Origin: Candidatus Kuenenia stuttgartensis
GTDB lineage: Bacteria > Planctomycetota > Phycisphaerae > Phycisphaerales > SM1A02
Assembly (NCBI GenBank): GCA_945902075.1
Contig: CAMDMA010000013.1
Span: 1-64,000, forward strand
Reading direction: 5' to 3'
Length of the DNA: 64,000 nt
In this document: positions 33,629-41,793 of the stretch, piece by piece
How the letters are laid out: every line of letters starts with the position of its first letter
Position numbering within the stretch: the stretch's first letter is position 1
Notes under the pieces: generated by a model
Database searches by the model: none
Told to the model about the DNA's origin: nothing
Seen by the model: only the letters and a program-made list of their open reading frames with translations
Position numbers and translations under genes: made by a program

Positions 33629-35041
33629 GTGACCGAGTTAACTGCGTGGCTTCTCTCCATCGGCTCGTTTGCAGCAGTCGTGATCCTCACGGCGGTCGCA
33701 GCGAAGTCGCTCGCTGGCGATGCTCCACGCGGCCGGCGCCGCTGTCCGCGCTGCTGGCATGAACTCGGACCCACTGGGCTCCTCTGCAGCGAATGCGGAC
33801 ACCCCGCCGCGCGAGAGATCGATACGCAGCGCAATCGAAGAAGCATCGTTCGCGGTGCGCTTGCGGTGATCGGAATCCTCGCGATCGCCGTGACCGCGCG
33901 CACGCGCTTTCTTGACCGCGGCCCTTGGTCGGGCGCGCCGACAAGCCTGCTCATCTTCGCCACACCCTACTTCGCTGAGGGCGGATTTCACTCATGCCCG
34001 TGGGAACTGACGCAGCGCATTCAACTTGGCCGACTTGATGATGAGAGGCTGCTCGATGCACTTCGGCTCTTCATCACAGGCGACTCGGACGCCATGCCAT
34101 CCACTCCGGCATGGGAAGCCAAGTACGGACCGATTGGGCGCGCGGTGATCCAGAAACTCAGCCGCGATAATCCGGCGCTCCTTGAATTACTTCGCATCCC
34201 TCCGACCATTCAGGTAAGAGTTCTCTTCGGAGACGGATCAGAGCCGCTCCTCTCGCTTGACGCGCAAGCTTGGTGGCCTCCGTTCATTGAAGGTCGCGCA
34301 GAAATCCGCTTTGCCGACGGCACGATGCAACTTGCCGGCTTCGACCCGAGTGGCCGGTATCCGGCACTGCTCGTTCCCGTACCGCCGGGCCTTCTCGGAA
34401 GTCGCTGCGGCGTGGTGCTTTCCCAAAGGATCCGCGGTCTTGAAAAAGAGTGGACTCCCTTCCCCGAGGTGACGATCGCGATCACCGATCCGAACTCGAA
34501 GGAAAGGGATTCGCAACGCGCGTCAGAGGACCGCGGCCTCGAAGCCGTCGATTCGCCTGCACTCCGCGAGGGCGTCGCAGCCGTGTTCAGTGACCGAATG
34601 CTCCTCTGGAAGTCAGGGTCACCCCACGCTGGCCTCCGCTTTGATGCGCTCGCGACGAGCGGCGAGGAGTTTGACGGCGTTGCCGTCGGCTTGTTGGTGG
34701 AGCTTCTCGAGGCCGGAGTTGTGCGGCGCACGAGCCGAATCTGGTGGAAGGCTGGAACTGGCAGCGGCGCTGCCGGCGAGCCGCGATGGCTCCCCTCTCT
34801 TGAGGACGAAGCGACTCTTGGTCGCCTCTTCACCCAGGACACGGCACTTGACGCACAGTGGACGCTTCGCGTCCGCGGCGATCGAGGACTTGCGTGCTAT
34901 GCGACACAAGCAACCGAATCGCGCGGTGCGGAATCCGTACCGCCGTCGAAATGGTTCTCCGGGATGATCGAGATTCCTGCCGGTATCGAGCGTGTCAATC
35001 GACCCTCACCGACGCGCCGATGGCGGCTGCTTGAGCCGTAA
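33629..35041 (+). CDS. Zinc-ribbon membrane protein of unknown function
   Basis: A 470-residue protein with no recognised family. Two hydrophobic helices (about 5-25 and 73-92) flank a four-cysteine zinc ribbon, CPRCWHELGPTGLLCSECGH (Cys39, Cys42, Cys53, Cys56). The remaining 370 residues form a large domain on the far side of the second helix, rich in beta strands, with several Trp/Pro segments (AWWPPFIEGRAEIRF, ETRI-like strands). Membrane-plus-ribbon proteins of this kind recur in Phycisphaerae genomes. The GTG start is supported only by frame and the -10-like box. Confidence 0.75.
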   Translation: MTELTAWLLSIGSFAAVVILTAVAAKSLAGDAPRGRRRCPRCWHELGPTGLLCSECGHPAAREIDTQRNRRSIVRGALAVIGILAIAVTARTRFLDRGPWSGAPTSLLIFATPYFAEGGFHSCPWELTQRIQLGRLDDERLLDALRLFITGDSDAMPSTPAWEAKYGPIGRAVIQKLSRDNPALLELLRIPPTIQVRVLFGDGSEPLLSLDAQAWWPPFIEGRAEIRFADGTMQLAGFDPSGRYPALLVPVPPGLLGSRCGVVLSQRIRGLEKEWTPFPEVTIAITDPNSKERDSQRASEDRGLEAVDSPALREGVAAVFSDRMLLWKSGSPHAGLRFDALATSGEEFDGVAVGLLVELLEAGVVRRTSRIWWKAGTGSGAAGEPRWLPSLEDEATLGRLFTQDTALDAQWTLRVRGDRGLACYATQATESRGAESVPPSKWFSGMIEIPAGIERVNRPSPTRRWRLLEP

Positions 35042-35134
35042 ACGTCGTGGCTTTGACCATGCACGCAGCGGCGAATGCCCTGAACGCATCTGATCTGGCT
35101 CCAAGCGCCGACAGCGCGAGCCACAACTTTCAAA

Positions 35135-35393
35135 CACGCCTTGGGACCCCGTCGGGAGGGTTCCGGCCGCATGCGGCCGGTGCGGGATGCCGATCCGGCA
35201 CCACCACCAGTCAGGGACGAGCGCTCGAACCCCAATGCAAGGTGGGTTCGGCGTCCATCGATCCCGACCTTCCACTCAGAGCGCTGAACGCAAGGGAGGC
35301 TTGGTCTTCGTCGCGGAGTCGCCGATCCCTTGGGGTCAAGCAAGGTTCGAGGCGATGTGCCTGACAGTCCGCCCGAGGGGGTCTCAAGGCGTG
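35135..35393 (+). ncRNA. Candidate structured RNA with a 25-nt closing stem
   Basis: The gap 35042-35517 has no credible gene. Within it, 35135-35159 pairs with 35369-35393 over 25 positions with only two mismatches. Inside are a perfect 18-nt palindrome hairpin (35163-35180), TGCCG/CGGCA (35188-35200), GAACCC/GGGTTC (35227-35249) under an outer GACG/CGTC pair, and CAAGGGA/TCCCTTG (35291-35332) enclosing CTTCG/CGGAG. One G-U pair in the closing stem and one in the last hairpin exist only if the plus strand is transcribed. A short hairpin at 35396-35410 followed by GTTTCCTCTT could end it. I see no RNase P, SRP, tmRNA or 6S signature. Confidence 0.45.
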
Positions 35394-35466
35394 AACGCCG
35401 AGTGTAGGCGGTTTCCTCTTCCACAATCACGGACCGTGTACAGCACGAAACCCGGATTCTCTTCGA

Positions 35467-35495
35467 TTGACAACCCGGGGGTCTTCGCGCATGAT
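35467..35495 (+). promoter_or_regulatory. Near-consensus sigma70 promoter TTGACA-N17-CATGAT
   Basis: TTGACA (35467-35472), 17 bp, CATGAT (35490-35495). It is the best -35 box seen in the window and lies 22 bp before the start codon of the small lipoprotein, leaving a short leader that contains GAGGAAG. Suggests strong expression. Confidence 0.65.
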
Positions 35496-35517
35496 GCGCC
35501 GACTTTGAGGAAGACTT

Positions 35518-35823
35518 ATGCCCCGTAAGACTGGATTTTCAACGCTCTCTTCGGCCGCCTTTCTGCTTGCGCTCCCGATCGGTTTTTCGATTGTGGGCTG
35601 CGCCGCAGACCCGAACAAAACTGACCTGAAGTCGATCACAAGCAACTTGACGCCGGAACTGCAAGGTACATCTGAGCGTCCGGTTGACGTCGATGTGAAC
35701 TGGGCGATGAACGCGAATCAGGACCTCCGCAGCGCTTGGAACGACCTCGGTCGCGTCTGGCTGACGGACAAGCCGAGCGCGCTCACCCCCTACCCGATCA
35801 TGCCGACCGGCGGCCAGCCGTGA
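35518..35823 (+). CDS. Small lipoprotein with strong promoter and terminator
   Basis: A 101-residue lipoprotein: signal with lipobox IVGC, cysteine at residue 28. The mature part is short and contains NWAMNANQDLRSAWNDLGRVWLTDKPS, which looks like an amphipathic helical segment. No named family. ATG 35518 follows GAGGAAG. It is a single-gene unit: near-consensus promoter before, 13-bp-stem terminator after (35935). That layout fits an abundant envelope lipoprotein, a possible counterpart of Lpp in function, which is speculation. Confidence 0.75.
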   Translation: MPRKTGFSTLSSAAFLLALPIGFSIVGCAADPNKTDLKSITSNLTPELQGTSERPVDVDVNWAMNANQDLRSAWNDLGRVWLTDKPSALTPYPIMPTGGQP

Positions 35824-35906
35824 GAGCGAATCTGATCGCGGGCTGATGCCCCGATCACGATTGACCCGAAGCACGCGCGATAGTCACGCGCAACAGTTAC
35901 GCGTGC

Positions 35907-35932
35907 GAAACACGCGTTCGAAACACGCGTTC
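35907..35932 (+). repeat. 13-bp direct repeat upstream of the terminator
   Basis: GAAACACGCGTTC occurs twice in tandem (35907-35919, 35920-35932) and is followed by GAAACAAC, the start of the terminator stem. Nearby ACGCG-rich fragments (35874-35906) look like diverged copies. Confidence 0.8.
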
Positions 35933-35934
35933 GA

Positions 35935-35970
35935 AACAACGAAGCAGACCCTGCTTCGTTGTTCCTTTTG
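35935..35970 (+). terminator. Rho-independent terminator after the small lipoprotein
   Basis: A perfect 13-bp stem AACAACGAAGCAG / CTGCTTCGTTGTT around loop ACC, followed by CCTTTTG. It lies 112 bp after the lipoprotein stop. Confidence 0.85.
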
Positions 35971-36093
35971 TGCCGCGCCCACATGTCCTCCCTGCCAACT
36001 TCTGACGAATCTCGTGGCGACATTCCGCGAAACAAGGTGGTCGCTCGAGGTCCGTCTACCATCGGCGCGTCGAAAACGGCGTCCTGATCTCTG

Positions 36094-37458
36094 ATGCGCG
36101 AACTCGCACCACTCCTTCTCCCAGTCCGCGTCGTCGGTGGCTTCGCGCGCAGTTTTCATCCTGCCACGCTCCCACCAATGCTGCGGAAGACCTACGGGCG
36201 CGAGTTGGTGAGTTGGGCGTTTCTTCCGCTCATGCTTGGCGCGATTGAGGGCGGCACCGTCGCCATCGTTGTGAAGAAGGCGTTCGAAGGCCAACCCGGA
36301 GTCGACCCGTTTTGGCTCGACCTCGCAACCGCGTGGGTCGGCGCAGCACCCAATGTGGCGAATCTCACGAGCTTCCTCTGGGCCGCACTTGCCCGCGGAC
36401 GACCCAAGGTCGCCTTCATCTCGGCACTCCAAATTGCGACATGCGTGCTCGTCGCGTCGATCGCGCTCTTCCCGCGCAATGCGACTGGCCTCGTTGCCGT
36501 GTGCATCGCACTTGGACTCGCCCGCATCGCATGGACCGGAGTGATCACAGTCCGCGCCTCGGTGTGGCGGAACAACTACCCAACCGCGAGCCGCGCGCAG
36601 ATCGCGGGCAAACTGGCGACGGTCCAAAGTCTTTTCCTCGCCGCTGCGGGATTTATCGTCGGTCGCGCGATGGACCTTTCCCCCGACAACTACCACTATC
36701 TCTTTCCGCTACTCGCGCTCTTTGGACTCTTTGGCAATCAGATCTACCGCAAGGTGCGCCTGCGACGTGCACGTCAACTGCAACGAGCCGAAACCGATGG
36801 CCGCAAGAAGGACGCTGGTTTCAATCCACTCGCGATGGTTGCGCTCTTGCGCGATGATCCGCTTTACGCGCGATTCATGTGGTGGATGAGCGTTTTCGGA
36901 TTCGGCAACCTGATGCTTATGGCGCCGCTCACCTACGTCGTCGTCGACGAACTCAAGATGAGTTACACCGGTGGCGTGCTTGCGACGACGATCATTCCGC
37001 TGGCTGTGATGCCGCTTGCGATTCCGCTGTGGGCGCGTCTCATGGACCGCACCCACATCGTGCGATTCCGATCGATTCACGGTTGGAGTTTCGTCACGGC
37101 GTCCCTTGCCATCACAGCGTCCTCGTATTTTGGAAGCGTTGCGCTGATGTATGTTGGCACGGCGCTGCTCGGCGTTGGCTTCGCCGGTGGCACGCTCGCT
37201 TGGAATCTTGGCCATCAAGATTTCGCCCCGGCCGAACGCGACAGCGAGTACATGGCGGTCCATGTCACCCTCAATGGCATCCGTGGGGTTTTGGCCCCGA
37301 TCGCGTCGTGGGCGCTATACCAGTGGCTCGCACCGAAGGGTCTTGCGAGCCTCGTGCTCCTGATCTGCACGCTCGTGAACGCGATTGGTGTGTTGGGATT
37401 CATGTCGATGCGCAAGCTCATCGCCCCGCGCGCAGAGTCGACTCCGGCGCTTGCGTGA
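36094..37458 (+). CDS. MFS transporter 1
   Basis: A 454-residue membrane protein with 11-12 predicted helices, of the major facilitator type found repeatedly in Planctomycetota. Recognisable segments are LMLGAIEGGTVAIVVKKAF near TM1-2, a charged central loop (KVRLRRARQLQRAETDGRKKD) between halves, and LLGVGFAGGTLAWNLGHQDFAP in the second half. Start may be ATG 36094 or the internal ATG 36178 (MLRKTYGRELV), as the first 28 residues are less membrane-like. The second-half GHQDFAP motif suggests a fixed family, but the substrate is unknown. A distant relative is at 44162. Confidence 0.87.
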   Translation: MRELAPLLLPVRVVGGFARSFHPATLPPMLRKTYGRELVSWAFLPLMLGAIEGGTVAIVVKKAFEGQPGVDPFWLDLATAWVGAAPNVANLTSFLWAALARGRPKVAFISALQIATCVLVASIALFPRNATGLVAVCIALGLARIAWTGVITVRASVWRNNYPTASRAQIAGKLATVQSLFLAAAGFIVGRAMDLSPDNYHYLFPLLALFGLFGNQIYRKVRLRRARQLQRAETDGRKKDAGFNPLAMVALLRDDPLYARFMWWMSVFGFGNLMLMAPLTYVVVDELKMSYTGGVLATTIIPLAVMPLAIPLWARLMDRTHIVRFRSIHGWSFVTASLAITASSYFGSVALMYVGTALLGVGFAGGTLAWNLGHQDFAPAERDSEYMAVHVTLNGIRGVLAPIASWALYQWLAPKGLASLVLLICTLVNAIGVLGFMSMRKLIAPRAESTPALA

Positions 37459-37633
37459 GGCGGATAACCGATTCCTCATTCTCCGATGCAATTGCCAAAC
37501 TTCTCGCGAGAACGGGGGGGAGCGTGTTATCGTTTCGATCCACCCTGCAACGAGGCGGGGTCACCGGAATCAAGTCTGGACTGTTGTCTGGCCCGGTTTA
37601 TTTTCTCGGCGTGCGACGGCTCGGTGCCGACGC

Positions 37634-39448
37634 ATGGGAAACAACCAACACACTATGGTCGACTTCAACCTGATCGAGGATCTCAAGCTTCCGGATGGCG
37701 AAGTGGAGCGCATGCTCCGCGAGGCATACGGCGAAAAGGTCGCCGATGGACAGATGGACACGCTCATCTCTGCCGAGATCAGCGGACTCGCGCCGGGAAG
37801 CATCCTCAAGGGTCGCGTCGTTGGTTTCGCTGGTGACGACGTCGTCGTTGATGTCGGTCTCAAGAGCGAAGGACACATCGATCGCAACGAGTTCGAGGAC
37901 ACTGACGTCGCCGTCGGCGACGAAGTCGAAGTCCTCCTCGAGAGCCTCGAAGACGAGTCAGGTGGCGTGCGCCTTTCGAAGCGCAAGGCCGATCGTATCC
38001 GCGGTTGGGAACAGATCCTCAAGACCCGCAAGGAAGGCGACGTCATCGAAGGCAAGTGCCTTCGCAAGATCAAGGGCGGCCTCCTCGTCGACATCGGCGT
38101 TCCGGTCTTCTTGCCCGCGTCGCAAGTCGATGTGCGTCGTCCGGGTGACATCGGCGAGTTCGTCGGCAAGCCGATGCGCGCGATGATTCTCAAGATCGAC
38201 GAAGAGCGTCGCAACATCGTCATCTCCCGTCGCAAGCTCATCGAAGACGAGCGCGACGCTGCAAAGAAGCGCCTTCTCGAAGGCGTGCGCGAGGGCGACC
38301 TCGTCCGCGGCATCATCACCAACGTTGCCGACTTCGGCGCGTTCGTTGATCTCGGCGGCATCGATGGCTTGCTTCACATCACTGACATGTCGTGGGGCCG
38401 CGTGAACCACCCGTCGGAGATCGTGCACATCGGCGACGAGATCGAGGTCAAGATCCTCAACATCGACCGTGAGCGCGAGAAGATCGCCCTCGGCCTGAAG
38501 CAGAAGGAAACCTCGCCTTGGGAGCAGATCGAGAAGAAGTACCCCGTTGGCTGCCGCGCGAAGGGCGAAGTTGTCAACCTCATGTCGTACGGCGCGTTCG
38601 TGCGGCTTGAAGAAGGCATCGAAGGCCTCGTGCACATCAGCGAGATGTCGTGGACCCGCCGCGTCAACCACCCGAGCGAGCTCGTGGCGGTCGGACAGGA
38701 AGTCGACGTTGTCGTGCTCGACATCAACAAGGAGAAGCTCGAAATCTCCCTCGGTGTCAAGCAGACCGAAGTCAACCCGTGGGAACTCGTCGCCGAGAAG
38801 TACCCGACCGGCACCGTCATCGAAGGCAAGGTTCGCAACCTCGCCAATTACGGCGCCTTCATCGAGATCGAGCCGGGCATCGACGGCCTTCTCCACGTCA
38901 GCGATATCAGCTGGACAAAGAAGGTTGCTCACCCGAACGAGCTCTTCAAGAAGGGTGACGTCGTCAAGTGCGTCGTCATCGACGTCGACCAAGAGAAGCA
39001 GCGCGTCGGTCTCGGCGTGAAGCAACTCGCCGAAGATCCATGGGTCGAGGGCATCCCGTCGGCGTACCGCCCGGGCATGATCGTCAAGGGCACCATCACG
39101 AAGATCACCAACTTCGGTGTCTTCGTCGAACTCGAAGAGGGTCTCGAAGGCCTGCTGCACATCAGCGAGCTCAGCGACTCGAAGATCGAGAACCCGCAGG
39201 ATGTCGTCAAGGTTGGTCAGGAAGTCGAAGTCAAGATTCTTCGCGTCGATACCGACGATCGGAAGATCGGCCTCAGCCTCAAGCGCGCGCAGTGGACCAG
39301 CACCGGTCCGGAGCGCACCGCAGGTGGCGGCGCGGCTGGTTCGACCGAGGAGTACGACCGCCCGGCTCGTCCGAGCGGCCGTCCGTCGCCAGCGCGCGGT
39401 GGTCTCGACGACCATGGCGCGATGGGCAGCGACAAGTTCAGCTTCTGA
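37634..39448 (+). CDS. rpsA: 30S ribosomal protein S1
   Basis: RNA-binding ribosomal protein needed for loading structured mRNAs. The 604 residues contain six S1 domains at about 54-120, 135-203, 219-290, 305-376, 390-462 and 479-551. Domains 3-6 carry the usual FGAFVxL...GLLHIS core; domains 1-2 are diverged ribosome-binding repeats. The tail (552-604) is Arg/Pro/Ser-rich and likely disordered. Start is ATG 37634 (MGNNQHT) or ATG 37655; neither has a good Shine-Dalgarno, as is common for rpsA. The 175-bp gap upstream shows no clear promoter. Ends in a strong terminator. Codon use is the most biased in the window, consistent with high expression. Confidence 0.97.
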   Translation: MGNNQHTMVDFNLIEDLKLPDGEVERMLREAYGEKVADGQMDTLISAEISGLAPGSILKGRVVGFAGDDVVVDVGLKSEGHIDRNEFEDTDVAVGDEVEVLLESLEDESGGVRLSKRKADRIRGWEQILKTRKEGDVIEGKCLRKIKGGLLVDIGVPVFLPASQVDVRRPGDIGEFVGKPMRAMILKIDEERRNIVISRRKLIEDERDAAKKRLLEGVREGDLVRGIITNVADFGAFVDLGGIDGLLHITDMSWGRVNHPSEIVHIGDEIEVKILNIDREREKIALGLKQKETSPWEQIEKKYPVGCRAKGEVVNLMSYGAFVRLEEGIEGLVHISEMSWTRRVNHPSELVAVGQEVDVVVLDINKEKLEISLGVKQTEVNPWELVAEKYPTGTVIEGKVRNLANYGAFIEIEPGIDGLLHVSDISWTKKVAHPNELFKKGDVVKCVVIDVDQEKQRVGLGVKQLAEDPWVEGIPSAYRPGMIVKGTITKITNFGVFVELEEGLEGLLHISELSDSKIENPQDVVKVGQEVEVKILRVDTDDRKIGLSLKRAQWTSTGPERTAGGGAAGSTEEYDRPARPSGRPSPARGGLDDHGAMGSDKFSF

Positions 39449-39491
39449 TGTCCGACTCGAGCCTGCTCGCAGGCACGAGAGTTGAAAGTGG

Positions 39492-39528
39492 AACCGGCCG
39501 CGGCGATTGCCGCGGCCGGTTTCCTTTT
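39492..39528. terminator. Symmetric terminator between rpsA and a convergent small ORF
   Basis: A perfect 13-bp stem, AACCGGCCGCGGC (39492-39504) with GCCGCGGCCGGTT (39509-39521), tetraloop GATT, then TCCTTTTC on the plus strand. It ends rpsA and could also serve the convergent minus-strand ORF 39554-39640. Confidence 0.88.
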
Positions 39529-39553
39529 CGGAGCGCCGTTTCCGCCGCGGCGA

Positions 39554-39640
39554 TCAGCAAAGTGCGATGAAGGCGAGAACCGCAAGAAGTACGATCTTGC
39601 GGCGGTTGTCGACGGGTGCGAGGATGGTTGAGAGCAACAT
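39554..39640 (-). CDS. Possible 28-residue single-helix membrane peptide
   Basis: ATG 39640 opens MLLSTILAPVDNRRKIVLLA and runs to a hydrophobic VLAFIALC end before TGA (39554). It has the form of a small membrane protein: a short polar NRRK turn and a hydrophobic helix of about 14 residues. GGA lies about 10 nt upstream. It is convergent with rpsA across a symmetric terminator and divergent from the gene at 39729, which fits a real unit. Length alone makes chance possible. Confidence 0.35.
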   Translation of the reverse strand: MLLSTILAPVDNRRKIVLLAVLAFIALC

Positions 39641-39728
39641 GGCAAATTCCAATCTTCAGTTGTGTTCCCGTCGCAGCGAGCCTGCGTCCGCTGAAGACAT
39701 TGCAACCCCTGTGCCAACGGCAAACTTC

Positions 39729-41585
39729 ATGCGCCAACTGCGGATCCGCGCTCGAACACCGTTCCGTTTGTGCGGCATGTTGCGCGCACTCGTCGTGACG
39801 TGTTGCATCGTTGCAACAACTGTTGCAGGGATGGGCGCGACGCGCGCGCAAACCACGATCCGCCCAGAGAGCGCGCCCGACGAGAAAACGGCCGTACGCG
39901 CGTTTCTCACAGCCCGTGCGTGGCTCGATGCCGACGAGCTTCCGCCGACCGAGGCGCCTGCTGCATCGGTCGAGCTCGCGGGGACATCCGCTGTGTGCGC
40001 ACTCCTGCGGCTTGATGGCCGGCTTGTCGGCACGGGTACCGATGCGACGGGAGATGCGTTGATGGTCCGTCGCGCCCTCGGCCGCGCGGTGTCCGAAGCA
40101 CTTGGCGACGAAACGATTCGCGCCGTCCGAGCGGAACTTGGCGACCGCGTGACCGTACGGCTCTCGCTTGAAGTCGAACTCGCTGGCACCATCTCCCCGC
40201 TACTCGGTCGTACGGTCGCCGAAGCGAGCGCCCGCCTTGTGCCGGGCCGCGACGGAATCGTGCTCTTCCGTGGCGAGCAAACTTTCCATGCCTTTCCCTC
40301 GCGCCTCGCCGCGAGCGACAGTGCCGACCGTCCCGATTCCACCATCGCTGGATTGATGCTTGCAGCGGGGCTTCCCGCGAAGGAACTGCAAGCGTTCGAC
40401 GCGCGCGACCGCGTGTCTCTCGGGCGCTTCTCCTCCATCCGCCTGCGCCAACCGACGGCGCAGGCAGATCCGGTCGAGATCCGTCGCGGTGGACGCGATG
40501 TTTCACTCGCGGAGGTCACGCCCGGTTTCGAGCGTGCGCTTGCTGCGCAACTCTGCGCCCGGCTTGCGGCGCAGGTGGTTCCTCGGGCCCCCTCCGATCC
40601 GAGAGAAGGCGTCGCGCTGCTTGGCACCTTGAACCCGACAGCGGATCGCTACGAACCCGCGCTCGCAAGTCCGCGTGACGAAGCGTTCGCCGCCTTCGCG
40701 CTCGCGCGAGCGTCGACAAGCGAGTCGATTCCCTCGCCCACGCGCAAGCGCGCGCAACAGCAAGCACTCGCGCTCCTTCGCACACTTGATGCGCGTGCCG
40801 ACGGCGTGCGCAGCCCGGCGGTTGATGCGCTCCTGAGTCTGGCGCTTGCGGAAGCGCCTCCCGAGAGTCTCACGACTGCGGATTCCGAACTTGTCGCACG
40901 CGCCTCCGCGCGACTTCCTCAGCTTGCGACGCAAAGATTCGATGATGCAGAAACCTCCGCGCTCATCGCAGCAGCGATTGCCGCGAGCAGCCTGCCGGAT
41001 GCGGGCACAACTGCATCACGCCTCACTGAGCAGCTCCTTGGACGCTTCACGGAATCGAAGAGCGCGCTCATCGATGCTGCGCTTCCACTCGCGCTCCTCG
41101 CCCGAAACACCAGGCTTTCCGCGGACGTGCACGCGCGCCTCCTCGCCGACCTGCAAGCGATCGCTGCGGTCGCGCAGTCGATCCAAATTGCCGCACCGCG
41201 TGGAGATTCCGCCGCTCCCAAGGGTGACGGCGATGGGCAGCCGATCTCGGATCCAACGCTCCCAGCCGATCTTGAGGGGGGGCTTCTCCTTCCGAGTTCG
41301 CGGAGCGTGCGCGCCGATGCACAATGCCTCCGGCTCGCGGCTGGCCTTGCGATCGCCTTTCCGGCGGAAAGTACGGCTTCGCTGGAACTGCTTCTCATGC
41401 GACGCCGCTTCGTCCGGTTTCTCGCCCAACATGTGGCGGCGGATCCGTGGGTCGATGGATTTCGGAGCCCCGATGCACTTCGCGGACTGGTGCGCGGATC
41501 GCTCGCAAGCGACGACTGCCCCCCGGCCGCGACTGCTGCGGGCCTGCTACTTGTTGCAGGTATGGGCGAGGTCTCCACAAAGTAG
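39729..41585 (+). CDS. Secreted alpha-helical protein of unknown function
   Basis: A 618-residue protein with an N-terminal signal (MLRALVVTCCIVATTVAG core, about residues 17-40, AMGATRAQ-type cleavage). The rest is Ala/Leu/Arg-rich with repeated helical segments such as DDAETSALIAAAIAASSLPDAG and TASRLTEQLLGRF, so probably a helical-repeat envelope protein. No family recognised. The start is uncertain: ATGs at 39567, 39624, 39639, 39729 and 39777 are in frame; I chose 39729 because the signal peptide then has normal length. Its neighbours downstream are secretin/STN-like secreted proteins, so it may belong to the same envelope system. Confidence 0.65.
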   Translation: MRQLRIRARTPFRLCGMLRALVVTCCIVATTVAGMGATRAQTTIRPESAPDEKTAVRAFLTARAWLDADELPPTEAPAASVELAGTSAVCALLRLDGRLVGTGTDATGDALMVRRALGRAVSEALGDETIRAVRAELGDRVTVRLSLEVELAGTISPLLGRTVAEASARLVPGRDGIVLFRGEQTFHAFPSRLAASDSADRPDSTIAGLMLAAGLPAKELQAFDARDRVSLGRFSSIRLRQPTAQADPVEIRRGGRDVSLAEVTPGFERALAAQLCARLAAQVVPRAPSDPREGVALLGTLNPTADRYEPALASPRDEAFAAFALARASTSESIPSPTRKRAQQQALALLRTLDARADGVRSPAVDALLSLALAEAPPESLTTADSELVARASARLPQLATQRFDDAETSALIAAAIAASSLPDAGTTASRLTEQLLGRFTESKSALIDAALPLALLARNTRLSADVHARLLADLQAIAAVAQSIQIAAPRGDSAAPKGDGDGQPISDPTLPADLEGGLLLPSSRSVRADAQCLRLAAGLAIAFPAESTASLELLLMRRRFVRFLAQHVAADPWVDGFRSPDALRGLVRGSLASDDCPPAATAAGLLLVAGMGEVSTK

Positions 41586-41793
41586 CACCAGATTCTGCTG
41601 CCGAAAAAGGCTGAATTCCAACGCTTTCCTCGCGAATGCCGATGGACCGCCCGCGTATATTCGCGGTTCGCGGCGCGCGTTGCGCGCCCGATTCTCTCGC
41701 TTGGCGGCCGCAGCCGAGTTCTGACCTTGTTTCGAGTCGCGTCGATTCGTACAGAATCATCTCGAAATCATGCCCTTGTTCCCGGAGTTCCGC

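Noticed and set aside
35135-35393. RNase P, SRP, tmRNA or 6S RNA identity of the structured region
   Set aside because: None of the conserved sequence blocks (for example GAGGAAAGTCC, the SRP GGAAG/AGCAGCC loops, or a tRNA-like end) is present, and internal branching does not fit 6S.
37958-39415. A 485-codon open frame antisense to rpsA
   Set aside because: Highly biased codons of rpsA create long antisense frames; the translation is Asp/Ala/Leu monotony with no motif, and rpsA is unambiguous.
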